Source of the DNA: Porticoccus sp963974675
GTDB taxonomy: Bacteria > Pseudomonadota > Gammaproteobacteria > Pseudomonadales > Porticoccaceae
DNA length: 18,130 nucleotides
Assembly: GCA_963974675.1 (NCBI GenBank)
Contig: CAXBDQ010000036.1
Location: forward strand, 1 to 18,130
Direction: 5' to 3'
Below the pieces are notes generated by a model that saw only the letters and a list, made by a program, of their open reading frames with translations, did not search any database and was not told the origin of the DNA. This document shows positions 1 to 7,293 of this stretch, one piece after another; within the stretch, counting starts at the first letter, position 1; each line of letters starts with the position of its first letter. Position numbers and translations under genes: made by a program.

Positions 1-702
1 ATGATGCCAGAACCTCACGAAACAATTGAAATCCATCCAGAACAATCTGGCACTTTGGAAGAAATACCTGTCCGAACAAATACCCCAGCAGACCGAATCG
101 AAAACCACCGTCTACCGACGCTGCTACTGGGCCTACTCGGTGGCTATTACTTGGTAGATTATTTCATTACTGGCGGCAAAGTGGGTTTAAACACCGTCAA
201 CTTTATCTTTCTCGTCATGGGTCTATTACTCCACCGATCACCTGCCAGCTATCTCACAGCAATCAACGAAGCAGTAAAAGGTGTTTCTAGTGTTGTCCTA
301 CAATTCCCTCTCTACGCAGGAATTATGGGTATGATGGTACACTCTGGACTTGCCGTATCCATGTCTGAATGGTTTATCAGCATATCCACTGCCGAAACCT
401 TTACCTTATTCACGTTCCTCAGTGCTGGCATCGTTAATTTTTTTATTCCCTCCGGTGGCGGTCAGTGGGCGATACAAGCGCCTATCGTCATACCCGCAGC
501 ACAAGCTCTGGGGATCCCCTTAAATCAAGCGGCCATGGCCGTGGCCTTTGGGGATGCCTGGACGAATATGGTTCAACCATTCTGGGCCTTACCCTTACTT
601 GGCATCGCCAGACTCGGAATTAAAGATATTATGGGCTACTGTACCGTAGCACTGCTCTGGTCAGGCTTGGTGTACTCTCTCGGCATGGTGTTTCTGTTGT
701 AA
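1..702 (+). CDS. atoE: Short-chain fatty acid transporter, AtoE type (3' part only)
   Basis: This is the C-terminal 233 residues of an integral membrane permease of the AtoE/short-chain fatty acid transporter family, whose members take up acetoacetate, butyrate and related acids. The visible part has about six hydrophobic segments (roughly residues 38-57, 62-78, 96-115, 131-149, 160-180 and 208-233) and the family's signature stretch SGGGQWAIQAP (151-161) followed by GDAWTNMVQPFWALPLLG. Family members are about 440-470 residues, so the N-terminal half lies before the window; the ATG at position 1 is probably internal and not the start. The methyltransferase gene begins 11 nt after its TAA stop, so the two are probably co-transcribed. 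The family is clear, but the real substrate is not shown by the sequence. Confidence 0.85.
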   Translation: MMPEPHETIEIHPEQSGTLEEIPVRTNTPADRIENHRLPTLLLGLLGGYYLVDYFITGGKVGLNTVNFIFLVMGLLLHRSPASYLTAINEAVKGVSSVVLQFPLYAGIMGMMVHSGLAVSMSEWFISISTAETFTLFTFLSAGIVNFFIPSGGGQWAIQAPIVIPAAQALGIPLNQAAMAVAFGDAWTNMVQPFWALPLLGIARLGIKDIMGYCTVALLWSGLVYSLGMVFLL

Positions 703-713
703 TAAAGGTTTCT

Positions 714-1235
714 ATGTTGGCCATGACACGACCCGAACCTTGGGTGATAAGGTTTTCACCGCGTATTCCCCTAGGCCCGGTACTTGACCTAGCCTGCGGC
801 AACGGGCGTCATGGCCGGTATCTTCTTTCCAGAGGATACCAAGTTACCTTTTTAGATCGAGATATTTCAGGGGTAACCGACTTGGAAAATCACCCCAAGG
901 CCCAGCTCATGCAATATGACTTGGAGAACGACAACCCTTGGCCTTTCCACAATAATCAGTTTTCTGGAATCGTTGTCATTAACTATTTACACCGACCTCT
1001 ATTGCCATATTTACCCACCTCATTAAAATCTAACGGCATAATAATTTATAAAACATTTGCCTTTGGCAATGAGCAGTTTGGAAGGCCGAGCAATCCAAAG
1101 TTTTTACTTCATAAAAATGAATTATTCGACACGCTAGGACAACATCTTGACGTGGTAGATTTTATTGAGGGTAAAGAGGCGAATCCCGACAGAATCACTC
1201 AGGCAATTTGTGCTCGCCGACTAAATCACCCATAG
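714..1235 (+). CDS. Class I SAM-dependent methyltransferase, substrate unknown
   Basis: A 173-residue soluble protein with a Rossmann methyltransferase core. Motif I is VLDLACGNGRHG (residues 23-34), the glycine-rich SAM-binding loop, and an acidic residue ends strand 2 in VTFLDRD (about 44-50), where the ribose hydroxyls bind. A later strand, SGIVVINYLHRPLL, fits motif IV of this fold. It is short for the superfamily and has no recognisable extra substrate domain. It resembles TehB-like and Methyltransf_11 proteins, but tellurite methylation should not be assumed. The start is ATG 714, supported by AAAGG at 704-708; an in-frame ATG at 723 is the alternative. It follows the atoE-like gene by 11 nt, suggesting one transcript, although no functional link between them is evident. 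Confidence 0.8.
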   Translation: MLAMTRPEPWVIRFSPRIPLGPVLDLACGNGRHGRYLLSRGYQVTFLDRDISGVTDLENHPKAQLMQYDLENDNPWPFHNNQFSGIVVINYLHRPLLPYLPTSLKSNGIIIYKTFAFGNEQFGRPSNPKFLLHKNELFDTLGQHLDVVDFIEGKEANPDRITQAICARRLNHP

Positions 1236-1282
1236 TGGTAGAACAGTAAACCGGTTCTATAGAATTCAAATTGTAAATAACG

Positions 1283-1310
1283 TTAAGAAACTCGGATTTA
1301 ACGCTATAAT
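1283..1310 (+). promoter_or_regulatory. Probable sigma-70 promoter for the histidine kinase gene
   Basis: A perfect -10 hexamer TATAAT lies at 1305-1310. A partial -35, TTAAGA at 1283-1288 (four of six consensus bases), sits 16 nt upstream. It would start RNA near 1317, giving a leader of about 78 nt before the ATG at 1395. The 159-nt gap after the methyltransferase gene contains no T-tailed terminator, so read-through from upstream is also possible. Confidence 0.5.
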
Positions 1311-1394
1311 ATTTCAATCTCGAACATCATTCGTCAATTTTCAAATAACTAAGGGAGAGAATACGATCGCCCCTTATCAAGGCTCCACTCTGAC

Positions 1395-2831
1395 ATGAAA
1401 AAATATCTGTTTTCTGCAATCATCTGGGCTTCTAGCCAACCCCTCTATGCAGGAATAACAAGCCCCTTCAAAGATAGTGATGGCCATACCAATTGGCAAC
1501 ACCTGGCGAATTGGTCCAGCGGAATTTTCATTATTCTCCTGTCAATTACAGCAGTTACACTGTTTTTTAGTCGCAGACAGACACGCCAATCCAATCGAGC
1601 ATTGAAGGCTATTCGCAATGAGTTAGAACAACGTGTATTAGAGCGCACAGCTACGCTGGATCAGTCCAACCAACTCTTACAACAGACAAATCAGCTTCTA
1701 GAAGGTGAGATAACCCAGCACAAGGAAACAACTGATCGTCTTCGCTCTTCAGAGGCCTACATCACTGATATTCTCAGCTCTATGCCTCTTATGCTGATAG
1801 GGTTAAACCAACATGGACAAATAACCCAGTGGAATCACAAAGCTGAAATTATTACCGGCATAACATCCCACCAAGCATTAGGTAAGGATCTCTGGGAAAC
1901 TTATCCCGCCATCACTATCACACCAGATCAAATTCATCAGGCACAAATACAAAACAAACCAACAACGATTAAACATAGCCAGAGGGGACAGTACCACTTT
2001 GATATCACTATCTATCCCCTTCAAGAGCAAAGAAGAACCGGCGTTGTTATCTTAATTGATGATGTCACTGAACATATTCTTGCAGCCAATATGCTTATCC
2101 AAAGAGACAAAATGTCTTCTATGGGTGAACTCGCCTCGACCATGGCGCATGATATCAATGCCCCCTTACAAGGAATTTTGAAAGATCTAAGAAATGGTAT
2201 CGAAACACTAGAAAGTGCCCCTCATGAACAAGACACCCCGGAACTGAAGACACTGCTGTCTAACGCGAATAAACGCGGCCAAGAGGTTCTCGCTATTATC
2301 AACAACCTCCTAGACTTTTCTCACAGCCGAGGAGGAAAAAAACAGCAAGGAAGTATACCTAGCATTATCGATCATGCCCTAACATTGGCCAATGATGTAC
2401 TCTCCGTCCCTTCCGGGTTAAGGTTTAGGGACATTACGATAGAGCGCGATTACGATAAAGACCTTCCGGAAATTCCTTGTTTTATTTCCGAACTCCAACA
2501 GGTTTTTCTTAGCTTGTTTCGTCATGCCTGCCACGCACTTGGGGAAATAAGTAAAGACCAGCACACCCCGACGATAAAAATACAGGTTATTGAATGCTAC
2601 GAAGCCCTATGGATCAAGATTCAGCATAACGGCTTAGGTATCAGCAAAGAGGAGCAACAATTTATATTTGAGCCATTTTTTACTAATAAGGCATCAAATA
2701 ATGATTATGCAGCTGGAAAGCGGCTATCATTTTCACACTTTATTATTACCGAACAACACCGGGGTCAACTGGCAATAACCTCAGATATAGATGTGGGAAC
2801 CACTTTTCATATACAGCTACCCCTTTCCTAA
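1395..2831 (+). CDS. Orphan PAS sensor histidine kinase with degenerate ATP-binding domain
   Basis: A 478-residue membrane-anchored protein laid out like an NtrB-class histidine kinase. Residues 1-20 look like a signal peptide or first membrane segment, and a second hydrophobic segment covers about 43-58, leaving only about 20 residues outside. A Gln/Glu-rich coiled coil (65-118) leads to a PAS domain (about 119-228). The dimerisation/phospho-acceptor domain follows, with MGELASTMAHDINAPL and candidate His252, and its second helix is near 285-310. The ATPase domain (about 360-478) is unusual. Its N box reads LSLFRHACHAL, with His377 where the Mg-binding Asn is expected; its G1 box reads HNGLGI, with His411 in place of the adenine-binding Asp; and the G2 GxGLGL motif is missing, while FEPFFTNK is kept. 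No response regulator lies nearby. The frame is open throughout, so this is not an obvious pseudogene. The ribosome-binding site is weak (AAGG at 1379-1382, 12 nt upstream). Confidence 0.82.
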   Translation: MKKYLFSAIIWASSQPLYAGITSPFKDSDGHTNWQHLANWSSGIFIILLSITAVTLFFSRRQTRQSNRALKAIRNELEQRVLERTATLDQSNQLLQQTNQLLEGEITQHKETTDRLRSSEAYITDILSSMPLMLIGLNQHGQITQWNHKAEIITGITSHQALGKDLWETYPAITITPDQIHQAQIQNKPTTIKHSQRGQYHFDITIYPLQEQRRTGVVILIDDVTEHILAANMLIQRDKMSSMGELASTMAHDINAPLQGILKDLRNGIETLESAPHEQDTPELKTLLSNANKRGQEVLAIINNLLDFSHSRGGKKQQGSIPSIIDHALTLANDVLSVPSGLRFRDITIERDYDKDLPEIPCFISELQQVFLSLFRHACHALGEISKDQHTPTIKIQVIECYEALWIKIQHNGLGISKEEQQFIFEPFFTNKASNNDYAAGKRLSFSHFIITEQHRGQLAITSDIDVGTTFHIQLPLS

Positions 2832-2921
2832 AATAGTAGGTTCGACAAGGTAAGAATGTATAGGTAGAAGTAAACTCGGCGGGTACAGGACAGGTCTTCA
2901 ATATAGCTCAATATAAGCCCC

Positions 2922-3956
2922 TTAATCATGAAATCCGTTTGGATTCTGGTTTTGCCAACGCCATGTATCTTCCATCATCGTCTCAAGCCCGCGAGAAGCC
3001 TTCCACTTCAAGTCCCTTTCGGCCTGAGAAGGATCCGCCCAACACTCGGCAATATCACCTGGCCGACGGGCAACAATTTCATAGGGTACAGGTTTTTCAG
3101 ACGCATTTTCGAAAGCTGAAATCATTTCCAATACAGAGTAGCCATGACCGGTTCCCAAGTTCCAAGTAAAACAGTCTCGATCATCTGTCGCCAGAAGCCA
3201 TTCCAATGCCTTAACATGACCCTCCGCGAGATCCATTACATGGATATAATCCCTTACACCTGAGCCATCACGCGTCGGGTAGTCCCCACCAAAAACGGAG
3301 AGTTTCTTTAATTTTCCTACTGCAACCTGTGCAATATACGGAACAAGGTTATTGGGAATACCCTGGGGGTCTTCACCAATCAGACCGCTATTGTGAGCTC
3401 CAACGGGATTAAAATAACGTAAAATTCCAATATCCCAAAATTGTTTACCCGTTAGCCTATCAGCACACACCAGATCACGCAGAATTGTCTCCACAATCAA
3501 CTTTGATTGGCCATAAGGATTAGTCGCACTGAGAGGAAAACCCTCACTGACGGGTGTAGTAAGGGGGTCCCCATAAACGGTAGCAGAAGAGCTAAATATA
3601 AGGGTGTTCACGCCATTGGCTTGCATCGCCTCGCAAAGCACCAAGGTACCAGCAACATTATTTTGATAATAAGAAAGTGGCTGCTCGCAAGATTCACCCA
3701 CCGCTTTCTTTCCCGCAAAATGCATCACCGCGTCAATACTATGATCTATAAAAATTTTATCCAATATTTTACGATTTGAAATATCATCAACAATCAGAGA
3801 AAAACTCTTGCCCGTTATTTTAGTGACCCGAACAAGTGATTCTGAAGAACTATTAGAGAGATTATCTAACACCACAACATCATGGCCTTGCTCAAGCAGA
3901 GCGATGCAAGTATGACTACCAATATAACCGGCACCACCGGTGACCAATATCTTCAT
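2922..3956 (-). CDS. galE: UDP-glucose 4-epimerase
   Basis: A cytoplasmic extended short-chain dehydrogenase that interconverts UDP-glucose and UDP-galactose with tightly bound NAD, feeding the Leloir pathway and sugar-nucleotide supply for envelope polysaccharides. From the ATG at 3956 it is 344 residues (E. coli GalE is 338). The NAD loop GGAGYIG is at residues 7-13, the catalytic Ser124 lies in SSSATVYG, and the Tyr-Lys pair is YGQSK (148-152). RYFNPVGAH and the C-terminal RRPGDIAECWADP are also typical. A TTG five codons upstream (3971) is in frame, but the family N-terminus MKILVTGGAGYIGSH supports the ATG. No clear Shine-Dalgarno is seen at either start. It converges on the kinase gene with an 90-nt gap lacking an evident terminator, and lies downstream of the alpha operon terminator. 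Confidence 0.95.
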   Translation of the reverse strand: MKILVTGGAGYIGSHTCIALLEQGHDVVVLDNLSNSSSESLVRVTKITGKSFSLIVDDISNRKILDKIFIDHSIDAVMHFAGKKAVGESCEQPLSYYQNNVAGTLVLCEAMQANGVNTLIFSSSATVYGDPLTTPVSEGFPLSATNPYGQSKLIVETILRDLVCADRLTGKQFWDIGILRYFNPVGAHNSGLIGEDPQGIPNNLVPYIAQVAVGKLKKLSVFGGDYPTRDGSGVRDYIHVMDLAEGHVKALEWLLATDDRDCFTWNLGTGHGYSVLEMISAFENASEKPVPYEIVARRPGDIAECWADPSQAERDLKWKASRGLETMMEDTWRWQNQNPNGFHD

Positions 3957-4000
3957 AAGGTTTATGCCCAACAGATCAGATAAATATCATAGATTGGAGA

Positions 4001-4006
4001 ATTATA
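4001..4006 (-). promoter_or_regulatory. Possible -10 element for galE
   Basis: Read on the minus strand this is TATAAT, about 45 nt before the galE ATG. No good -35 lies 16-18 nt upstream; the nearest TTGACT (4030-4035) is 23 nt away, which is too far. It is plausible because the terminator just upstream should stop the alpha operon transcript, leaving galE in need of its own promoter. Confidence 0.3.
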
Positions 4007-4054
4007 CATACCGACGACTATAGTAACGTAGTCAACTATTAAATGGCGAACAGC

Positions 4055-4081
4055 AAAAAGCCGAACAAAAGTTCGGCTTTT
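4055..4081 (-). terminator. Rho-independent terminator of the alpha operon
   Basis: An 11-bp perfect inverted repeat (AAAAGCCGAAC at 4056-4066, GTTCGGCTTTT at 4071-4081) encloses a 4-nt loop. On the minus strand it is followed by a run of five T. It begins 27 nt after the rplQ stop codon and is the only strong terminator between the alpha operon and galE. The repeat is symmetrical, with a short T run on the plus strand as well. Confidence 0.85.
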
Positions 4082-4107
4082 AACGTTCAGCAATTAACAG
4101 ATGGAAG

Positions 4108-4503
4108 TTATTCTACTTCAGTCTCTATTTCAACCGCTTCTACTTCTGGACGATCAACCAACTCAACATAGGCCATTGGTGCAGCATCTCCAGAACGGAA
4201 ACCGCACTTCAAGATACGGATATAACCGCCTTGACGATTTTCGTACCGAGGAGCTAATTCACTAAATAACTTTCCAACAGCAGCCTTATCTTGAAGACGG
4301 CTAAATGCCAATCGACGGTTAGCTACACTGTCCTGCTTGGCCAGAGTAATCAGCGGCTCAGCAAAACGACGTAACTCTTTTGCTTTAGGCAAGGTTGTTT
4401 TAATCAACTCATGCTCAACCAAAGATGTAATCATGTTACGGAACATAGCACGACGATGGGCACCAGTACGACTTAGTTTGCGGCCACTATAGCGATGACG
4501 CAT
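4108..4503 (-). CDS. rplQ: 50S ribosomal protein L17
   Basis: A large-subunit protein near the exit of the peptide tunnel. It has 131 residues (E. coli L17 is 127). The conserved N-terminus MRHRYSGRKLSRTGAHRRAM and the segment FRNMITSLVEHELIKTTLPKAKELRRFAEPLI identify it. The C-terminal tail is acidic (VELVDRPEVEAVEIETEVE), a lineage-specific extension. It is the last gene of the alpha operon, 85 nt after rpoA and 27 nt before the operon terminator. The longer gap from rpoA contains a small 5-bp hairpin (4526-4530 with 4536-4540) to which I assign no function. Confidence 0.97.
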   Translation of the reverse strand: MRHRYSGRKLSRTGAHRRAMFRNMITSLVEHELIKTTLPKAKELRRFAEPLITLAKQDSVANRRLAFSRLQDKAAVGKLFSELAPRYENRQGGYIRILKCGFRSGDAAPMAYVELVDRPEVEAVEIETEVE

Positions 4504-4588
4504 GATTCTACTTCCTTCAAAAGTGTTGCTATCTCAGCAATAAACTCTGTACATCCAATACACCCTAATTTAAGAGCGACATGAATAA

Positions 4589-5587
4589 TTAAACTAATTC
4601 GCCTTCTGAACGCAGGCTAGCGGGTGGCCAGTTTTCTAGACGCATACCCAAAGACAGACCGCGTGAAGCCAGAACATCTTTAATTTCAGTGAGTGATTTT
4701 TTACCCAAATTTGGTGTTTTCAACAACTCAACTTCAGTGCGCTGAATAAGATCACCAATGTAATAAATACTCTCAGCTTTTAAGCAGTTGGCTGAACGTA
4801 CAGTGAGCTCCAAATCATCAACGGGACGAAGAAGAATGGGATCTACTTCTTCCTCTTTCTCTGCGGGCTCTGCCAAACTTTCGCTTTCAAGATCGACAAA
4901 TACGGCGAGCTGTTGTTGCAAGATAGTAGCTGCACGACGGATAGCTTCTTCTGGGTCGATAGTGCCGTCGGTTTCTAAATCCAGCACCAACTTATCTAAA
5001 TCAGTACGTTGCTCAACACGAGCACTTTCAACCACGTAAGCAACACGCCTAGTCGGGCTGAACGTAGCATCTAATTGCAAACGACCAATTGCACGTGTTT
5101 CTTCTTCATCATTAACACGAAGATTAGAGGGCTGATATCCTCGACCCTTCATTACATGCAGTTGCATATTAAGCTCTGCACTTCCTGTGATATTAGCAAT
5201 AACATGATCGGGATTTTTAATCTCACAGGTACTGTCTACTTGGATATCACCAGCAGTAACAACACCTTTACCTTTCTTGTTAAGCGTCAGAGTAACTTCA
5301 TCTTTCTCATGCAACACAATCGCGACATCTTTAAGGTTAAGAAGAATTTCAATCACATCCTCCTGTATACCTTCAATGCTACTGTATTCATGCAGTACAC
5401 CTTCTATCTCGACCTCAACGATAGCTGCTCCAGCCATGGAAGAAAGCAAGATACGACGCAAAGCATTCCCTAAGGTATGCCCAAAACCACGTTCCAAGGG
5501 TTCAAGTACAACCTTGGCACGAGTAGGGCTCAACTCGGTTACGTCAATAGTGCGTGGTGTCAAAAACTCATTTACTGATGTTTGCAT
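4589..5587 (-). CDS. rpoA: DNA-directed RNA polymerase subunit alpha
   Basis: The alpha subunit dimerises to nucleate RNA polymerase assembly and touches promoter UP elements and activators. It has 332 residues (E. coli 329). The N-terminal assembly domain (about 1-235) includes LEPLERGFGHTLGNALRRILLSS. An acidic linker (about 237-250, AEPAEKEEEVDP) leads to the C-terminal domain with RSANCLKAE starting at Arg264, which corresponds to the DNA-contacting Arg265 of E. coli, then TPNLGKKSLTEIKDVL. Start ATG 5587. It sits between rpsD (49 nt gap) and rplQ in the alpha operon, as in most proteobacteria. Confidence 0.98.
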   Translation of the reverse strand: MQTSVNEFLTPRTIDVTELSPTRAKVVLEPLERGFGHTLGNALRRILLSSMAGAAIVEVEIEGVLHEYSSIEGIQEDVIEILLNLKDVAIVLHEKDEVTLTLNKKGKGVVTAGDIQVDSTCEIKNPDHVIANITGSAELNMQLHVMKGRGYQPSNLRVNDEEETRAIGRLQLDATFSPTRRVAYVVESARVEQRTDLDKLVLDLETDGTIDPEEAIRRAATILQQQLAVFVDLESESLAEPAEKEEEVDPILLRPVDDLELTVRSANCLKAESIYYIGDLIQRTEVELLKTPNLGKKSLTEIKDVLASRGLSLGMRLENWPPASLRSEGELV

Positions 5588-5636
5588 ATCCGTACCTGTC
5601 TCGTATTACTTAACTGGCCTTCAATTCTGTAGAACC

Positions 5637-6257
5637 TTACTTAGAGTAAAGCTCAACAATGAGGTTTTCATTGATTTCAGAGGGAAGATCACTGCGATCA
5701 GGAACACGTTTAAACGTGCCTTCCATTTTAGTCGCATCTACTTCGATCCATTCCACAGAGCCACGCTGGCCTGCAATCTGTAAAGCAGATTGAATACGCA
5801 GTTGATTTTTAGATTTTTCACGTATACTAACAACGTCATTTTCTTCAACACGATAAGAAGCAATATTCACTTTCTTGCCGTTAACCAAAATAGCGTTGTG
5901 AGCAACCAGCTGACGGGATTCAGAGCGTGTTGAACCATAACCCATACGGTAAACAACATTATCCAAACGCTGCTCAAGAAGCTGTAACAAGTTCTCACCT
6001 GTAGCTCCTTTCATATTGGCAGCTTGCTTATAATAATTACGGAATTGCTTTTCCAGCACACCATAAGTACGACGAACTTTCTGTTTTTCACGCAGCTGTA
6101 CACCGTAATCTGAAAGACGACCGCGACGTTGCCCGTGCTGTCCAGGTACGCTGTCTGCGTGACACTTGGATTCTAACGGGCGGATGCCACTTTTTAGAAA
6201 GAGGTCCGTGCCTTCACGGCGGGAAAGCTTACATGTCGGTCCGAGATATCTTGCCAT
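5637..6257 (-). CDS. rpsD: 30S ribosomal protein S4
   Basis: A primary 16S rRNA-binding protein that starts 30S assembly and, in E. coli, represses translation of its own operon. It has 206 residues, the same as E. coli. MARYLGPTCKLSRREGTDL opens the protein, and an S4 RNA-binding domain lies near 94-160 (ENLLQLLEQRLDNVVYRMG, then ESRQLVAHNAILVNGKKV). Only two cysteines (9 and 32) remain, so it is not the four-cysteine zinc form. The stretch that pairs with S5 and guards decoding accuracy is intact. It starts 16 nt after rpsK. A candidate S4 target site lies before rpsM. Confidence 0.98.
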   Translation of the reverse strand: MARYLGPTCKLSRREGTDLFLKSGIRPLESKCHADSVPGQHGQRRGRLSDYGVQLREKQKVRRTYGVLEKQFRNYYKQAANMKGATGENLLQLLEQRLDNVVYRMGYGSTRSESRQLVAHNAILVNGKKVNIASYRVEENDVVSIREKSKNQLRIQSALQIAGQRGSVEWIEVDATKMEGTFKRVPDRSDLPSEINENLIVELYSK

Positions 6258-6273
6258 TTCTCAACTATCCTCG

Positions 6274-6666
6274 TTATACGCGACGTTTTTTCGGCGGACG
6301 ACAACCATTATGAGGGATAGGCGTCACGTCGGTAATATTAGTAATTTTATAACCTGCATTATTGAGAGCACGAACAGCGGACTCACGTCCGGGTCCAGGA
6401 CCCTTTACTTCAACATCTAGGTTCTTCAAACCGTATTCTTGTGCAGCTGCACCAGCACGCTCAGCTGCTACCTGTGCAGCAAACGGAGTACTTTTACGTG
6501 ATCCGCGGAAACCAGAACCACCGGCAGTAGCCCAGCTCAAGGTATTACCTTGACGGTCAGTAATTGTCACGATGGTGTTATTAAAAGACGCATGTATATG
6601 CGCAACACCATCCACCACGGTCTTTTTGACCTTTTTACGAGTGCTTTTTTGTCCAGGCTTTGCCAT
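6274..6666 (-). CDS. rpsK: 30S ribosomal protein S11
   Basis: A platform protein of the small subunit near the mRNA exit and E site. It has 130 residues (E. coli 129). The N-terminus is basic and lysine-rich, followed by VDGVAHIHASFNNTIVTITD and GGSGFRGSRKSTPFAAQVAA, and it ends in the invariant HNGCRPPKKRRV tail. The start ATG 6666 is 12 nt after the rpsM stop, and the order rpsM-rpsK-rpsD is standard for the alpha operon. Confidence 0.98.
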   Translation of the reverse strand: MAKPGQKSTRKKVKKTVVDGVAHIHASFNNTIVTITDRQGNTLSWATAGGSGFRGSRKSTPFAAQVAAERAGAAAQEYGLKNLDVEVKGPGPGRESAVRALNNAGYKITNITDVTPIPHNGCRPPKKRRV

Positions 6667-6678
6667 TTCTATGGTTTC

Positions 6679-7035
6679 CTATCGCTTGATGGGCTTGCGA
6701 GGGCCTTTACGGGTACGCGCATTTGTTTTTGTACGCTGACCACGCAGAGGCAGACCACGACGATGACGAAGGCCGCGATAGCAACCAAGGTCCATCAACC
6801 GCTTAATATTCATACTGACTTCACGACGAAGGTCACCTTCAACGCTGTGCTCACCAACAGCACCACGAATGGCGTCCACTTGCTCTTCCGTCAAATCAGA
6901 AATTTTAACGTTTTCAGCAATACCTACTTGAGCACAAATAGCACTAGCAGTACTGCGACCAATCCCGAAAACATACGTGAGAGAAATCACTGCATGCTTA
7001 TTATCGGGGATGTTGACACCGGCGATACGGGCCAT
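6679..7035 (-). CDS. rpsM: 30S ribosomal protein S13
   Basis: A head protein of the 30S subunit that contacts P-site tRNA and forms bridges to the 50S subunit. I chose the second of two adjacent ATG codons (7035 rather than 7038), giving 118 residues starting MARIAGVNIPDNKHAVI, the same length as E. coli S13. The Shine-Dalgarno GGAG (7043-7046) is then 7 nt from the start instead of 4. The helix-two-turn-helix region and the basic tail (GLRHRRGLPLRGQRTKTNARTRKG region) are complete. It is the first gene of the alpha group, after a 122-nt spacer with probable regulatory structure. Confidence 0.97.
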   Translation of the reverse strand: MARIAGVNIPDNKHAVISLTYVFGIGRSTASAICAQVGIAENVKISDLTEEQVDAIRGAVGEHSVEGDLRREVSMNIKRLMDLGCYRGLRHRRGLPLRGQRTKTNARTRKGPRKPIKR

Positions 7036-7055
7036 CATTTCACTCCACTTTAATG

Positions 7056-7133
7056 TTTGGCTGTAACCTTACAATCTCTAAACTCCCAAAAGGGAGCTGA
7101 CCAAAAAGGCGCAAGAGGATAGCGTTGGTTACA
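7056..7133 (-). promoter_or_regulatory. Candidate S4-responsive alpha operon leader (pseudoknot-capable)
   Basis: The spacer between rpmJ and rpsM can form nested, crossing helices on the minus strand. Helix A pairs TGTAACC (7127-7133) with GGTTACA (7062-7068). Helix B pairs TTTGG (7101-7105) with CCAAA (7056-7060) and crosses A, making a pseudoknot. Hairpin C pairs CTCCC (7092-7096) with GGGAG (7083-7087) around a TTTT loop. The CTCC arm of C could instead pair with the rpsM Shine-Dalgarno GGAG. E. coli S4 represses from a nested pseudoknot at this same place; the primary sequence here is different, so the assignment is inference from position and topology. Confidence 0.5.
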
Positions 7134-7157
7134 ATAAAAATCAATAACTCTATGCAA

Positions 7158-7274
7158 TTAACCCTGACGCTGTTTATGGCGGGGCTCAGCACTACAGATC
7201 ACGCGAACAACACTTTTACGTTTAACGATCTTACAGTTGCGACACATTTTTTTTACAGAAGCACGCACTTTCAT
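7158..7274 (-). CDS. rpmJ: 50S ribosomal protein L36 (zinc-ribbon form)
   Basis: A 38-residue protein, the smallest of the large subunit, beginning MKVRASVKKMCRNCKIVKRK and ending SAEPRHKQRQG. Cys11, Cys14, Cys27 and His33 form the zinc-binding set, so this is the zinc-dependent paralogue; a zinc-free version, if present, would lie elsewhere in the genome. The start ATG 7274 is preceded by GAGG seven nt upstream. It lies 19 nt after secY and closes the spc gene group. The match to E. coli L36 is close over its full length. Confidence 0.96.
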   Translation of the reverse strand: MKVRASVKKMCRNCKIVKRKSVVRVICSAEPRHKQRQG

Positions 7275-7293
7275 AGGGAAACCTCAACTTCAA

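Noticed and set aside
714..1235. Naming the methyltransferase as the tellurite-resistance gene tehB.
   Set aside because: Only the general SAM-binding fold is shared; no tellurite-specific context or motif is visible.
1239..1259. Inverted repeat TAGAAC/GTTCTA after the methyltransferase gene as a terminator.
   Set aside because: Only six base pairs, A/T-rich, with a 9-nt loop and no T run.
4030..4035. TTGACT as -35 for galE.
   Set aside because: It is 23 nt from the only good -10 (4001-4006), and a -10 at the normal distance reads GGTATG, which is poor.
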